A stretch of 64,000 nt of DNA from Brasenia schreberi (taxonomy: Eukaryota; Streptophyta; Magnoliopsida; Nymphaeales; Cabombaceae). Shown one piece after another: positions 63,614-64,000 of this stretch. The stretch is from positions 3,260,501-3,324,500 of the forward strand of contig JAYKKT010000088.1 of NCBI GenBank assembly GCA_036023115.1. The letters run 5' to 3'. Position 1 is the stretch's first letter. Each line of letters starts with the position of its first letter. Position numbers and translations under genes: made by a program. A model generated the notes under the pieces. That model saw only the letters and a program-made list of their open reading frames with translations. It made no database searches and was not told the origin of the DNA.

Positions 63614-64000
63614 CAGCCAAGTGGGGGTGCCTGGTTATTGAAGTTGCTGGTTCGGTGTTTATTTGAACGAATTATCATGGAAAGTTTCATGCATCCTAAA
63701 TAGCAACTGGGGAGTCACAGATTAAACTAATTAATTAACAAACAGATGAGACTTATAATTCACAAATATATTTGACTAATGAAAAAAGCATCTCATACTT
63801 AAGAGCTTCAGCAAGCCTAGACTCAACTGGGACACTGTATCGAACCTGAAGGGGATGTCCCAGTGGTTCCATGCAAACCTGAAACTGGTTCCGCGTCCAG
63901 TCCCAGTTTCGCCGAGTCTTGTTTTGGTTTGCACAACACCACAAGGGGAGAAACTTCTGTGTACTACAAGGGATGATTCAGTTCAGCTTGACTCATATTA

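Overview
This window looks like nuclear DNA of a flowering plant. It is AT-rich and gene-poor. It carries spliced genes, Ty1/copia retrotransposons with plant-type primer sites (complementary to initiator Met-tRNA), L1- and RTE-type LINEs, tRNA-derived SINEs, hAT-like MITEs and long TA/CT microsatellites. The species cannot be named from the sequence.

The host content is a minus-strand tandem cluster of putative Golgi glycosyltransferases of the plant nucleotide-diphospho-sugar transferase family (PF03407, CAZy GT77-like, resembling Arabidopsis At4g15970). Three three-exon genes can be assembled with GT-AG introns: A (16733-20181), B (34029-40030) and C (55119-61539). Exon 2 is exactly 354 bp in all three, and exon 3 opens with the catalytic DxD motif. 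Exon relics at 11667, 15653, 45575 and 47895 show that more copies once existed. Stretches around 11.4-15.7, 19-22, 42-45, 45.2-48 and 60.8-64 kb share blocks of homology, so the cluster grew by segmental duplication and then filled with transposons.

Left edge (1-6.4 kb): two exons of a nucleolin-like RRM gene are cut by a plus-strand copia element with both LTRs (482-6378). At 6.8-11.4 kb there are RTE LINE pieces and a decayed Ty3/gypsy-like relic. At 11.4-22 kb there are orphan exons, a large foldback element and gene A, whose first intron holds three identical 171-bp repeats. At 22.3-30.4 kb lies a minus-strand copia element whose 5' half is tandemly duplicated.

Gene B (34-40 kb) has a 4.3-kb second intron holding two RTE LINEs in opposite orientation. 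At 48-53.7 kb an L1 LINE (minus) is split by a near-full-length RTE LINE (plus) with a perfect 19-bp target-site duplication. Gene C follows, with a 3.8-kb first intron. The right edge is again duplicated upstream sequence with MITEs, so the cluster may continue beyond the window.

No bacterial, viral, CRISPR, rRNA or true tRNA gene was seen. No wholly new system was found. The most distinctive items are the glycosyltransferase duplicons, the TAGACATG MITE family with paralogous empty-site evidence, the SINE family, the copia leader minisatellite and the opposed LINE pair inside an intron.
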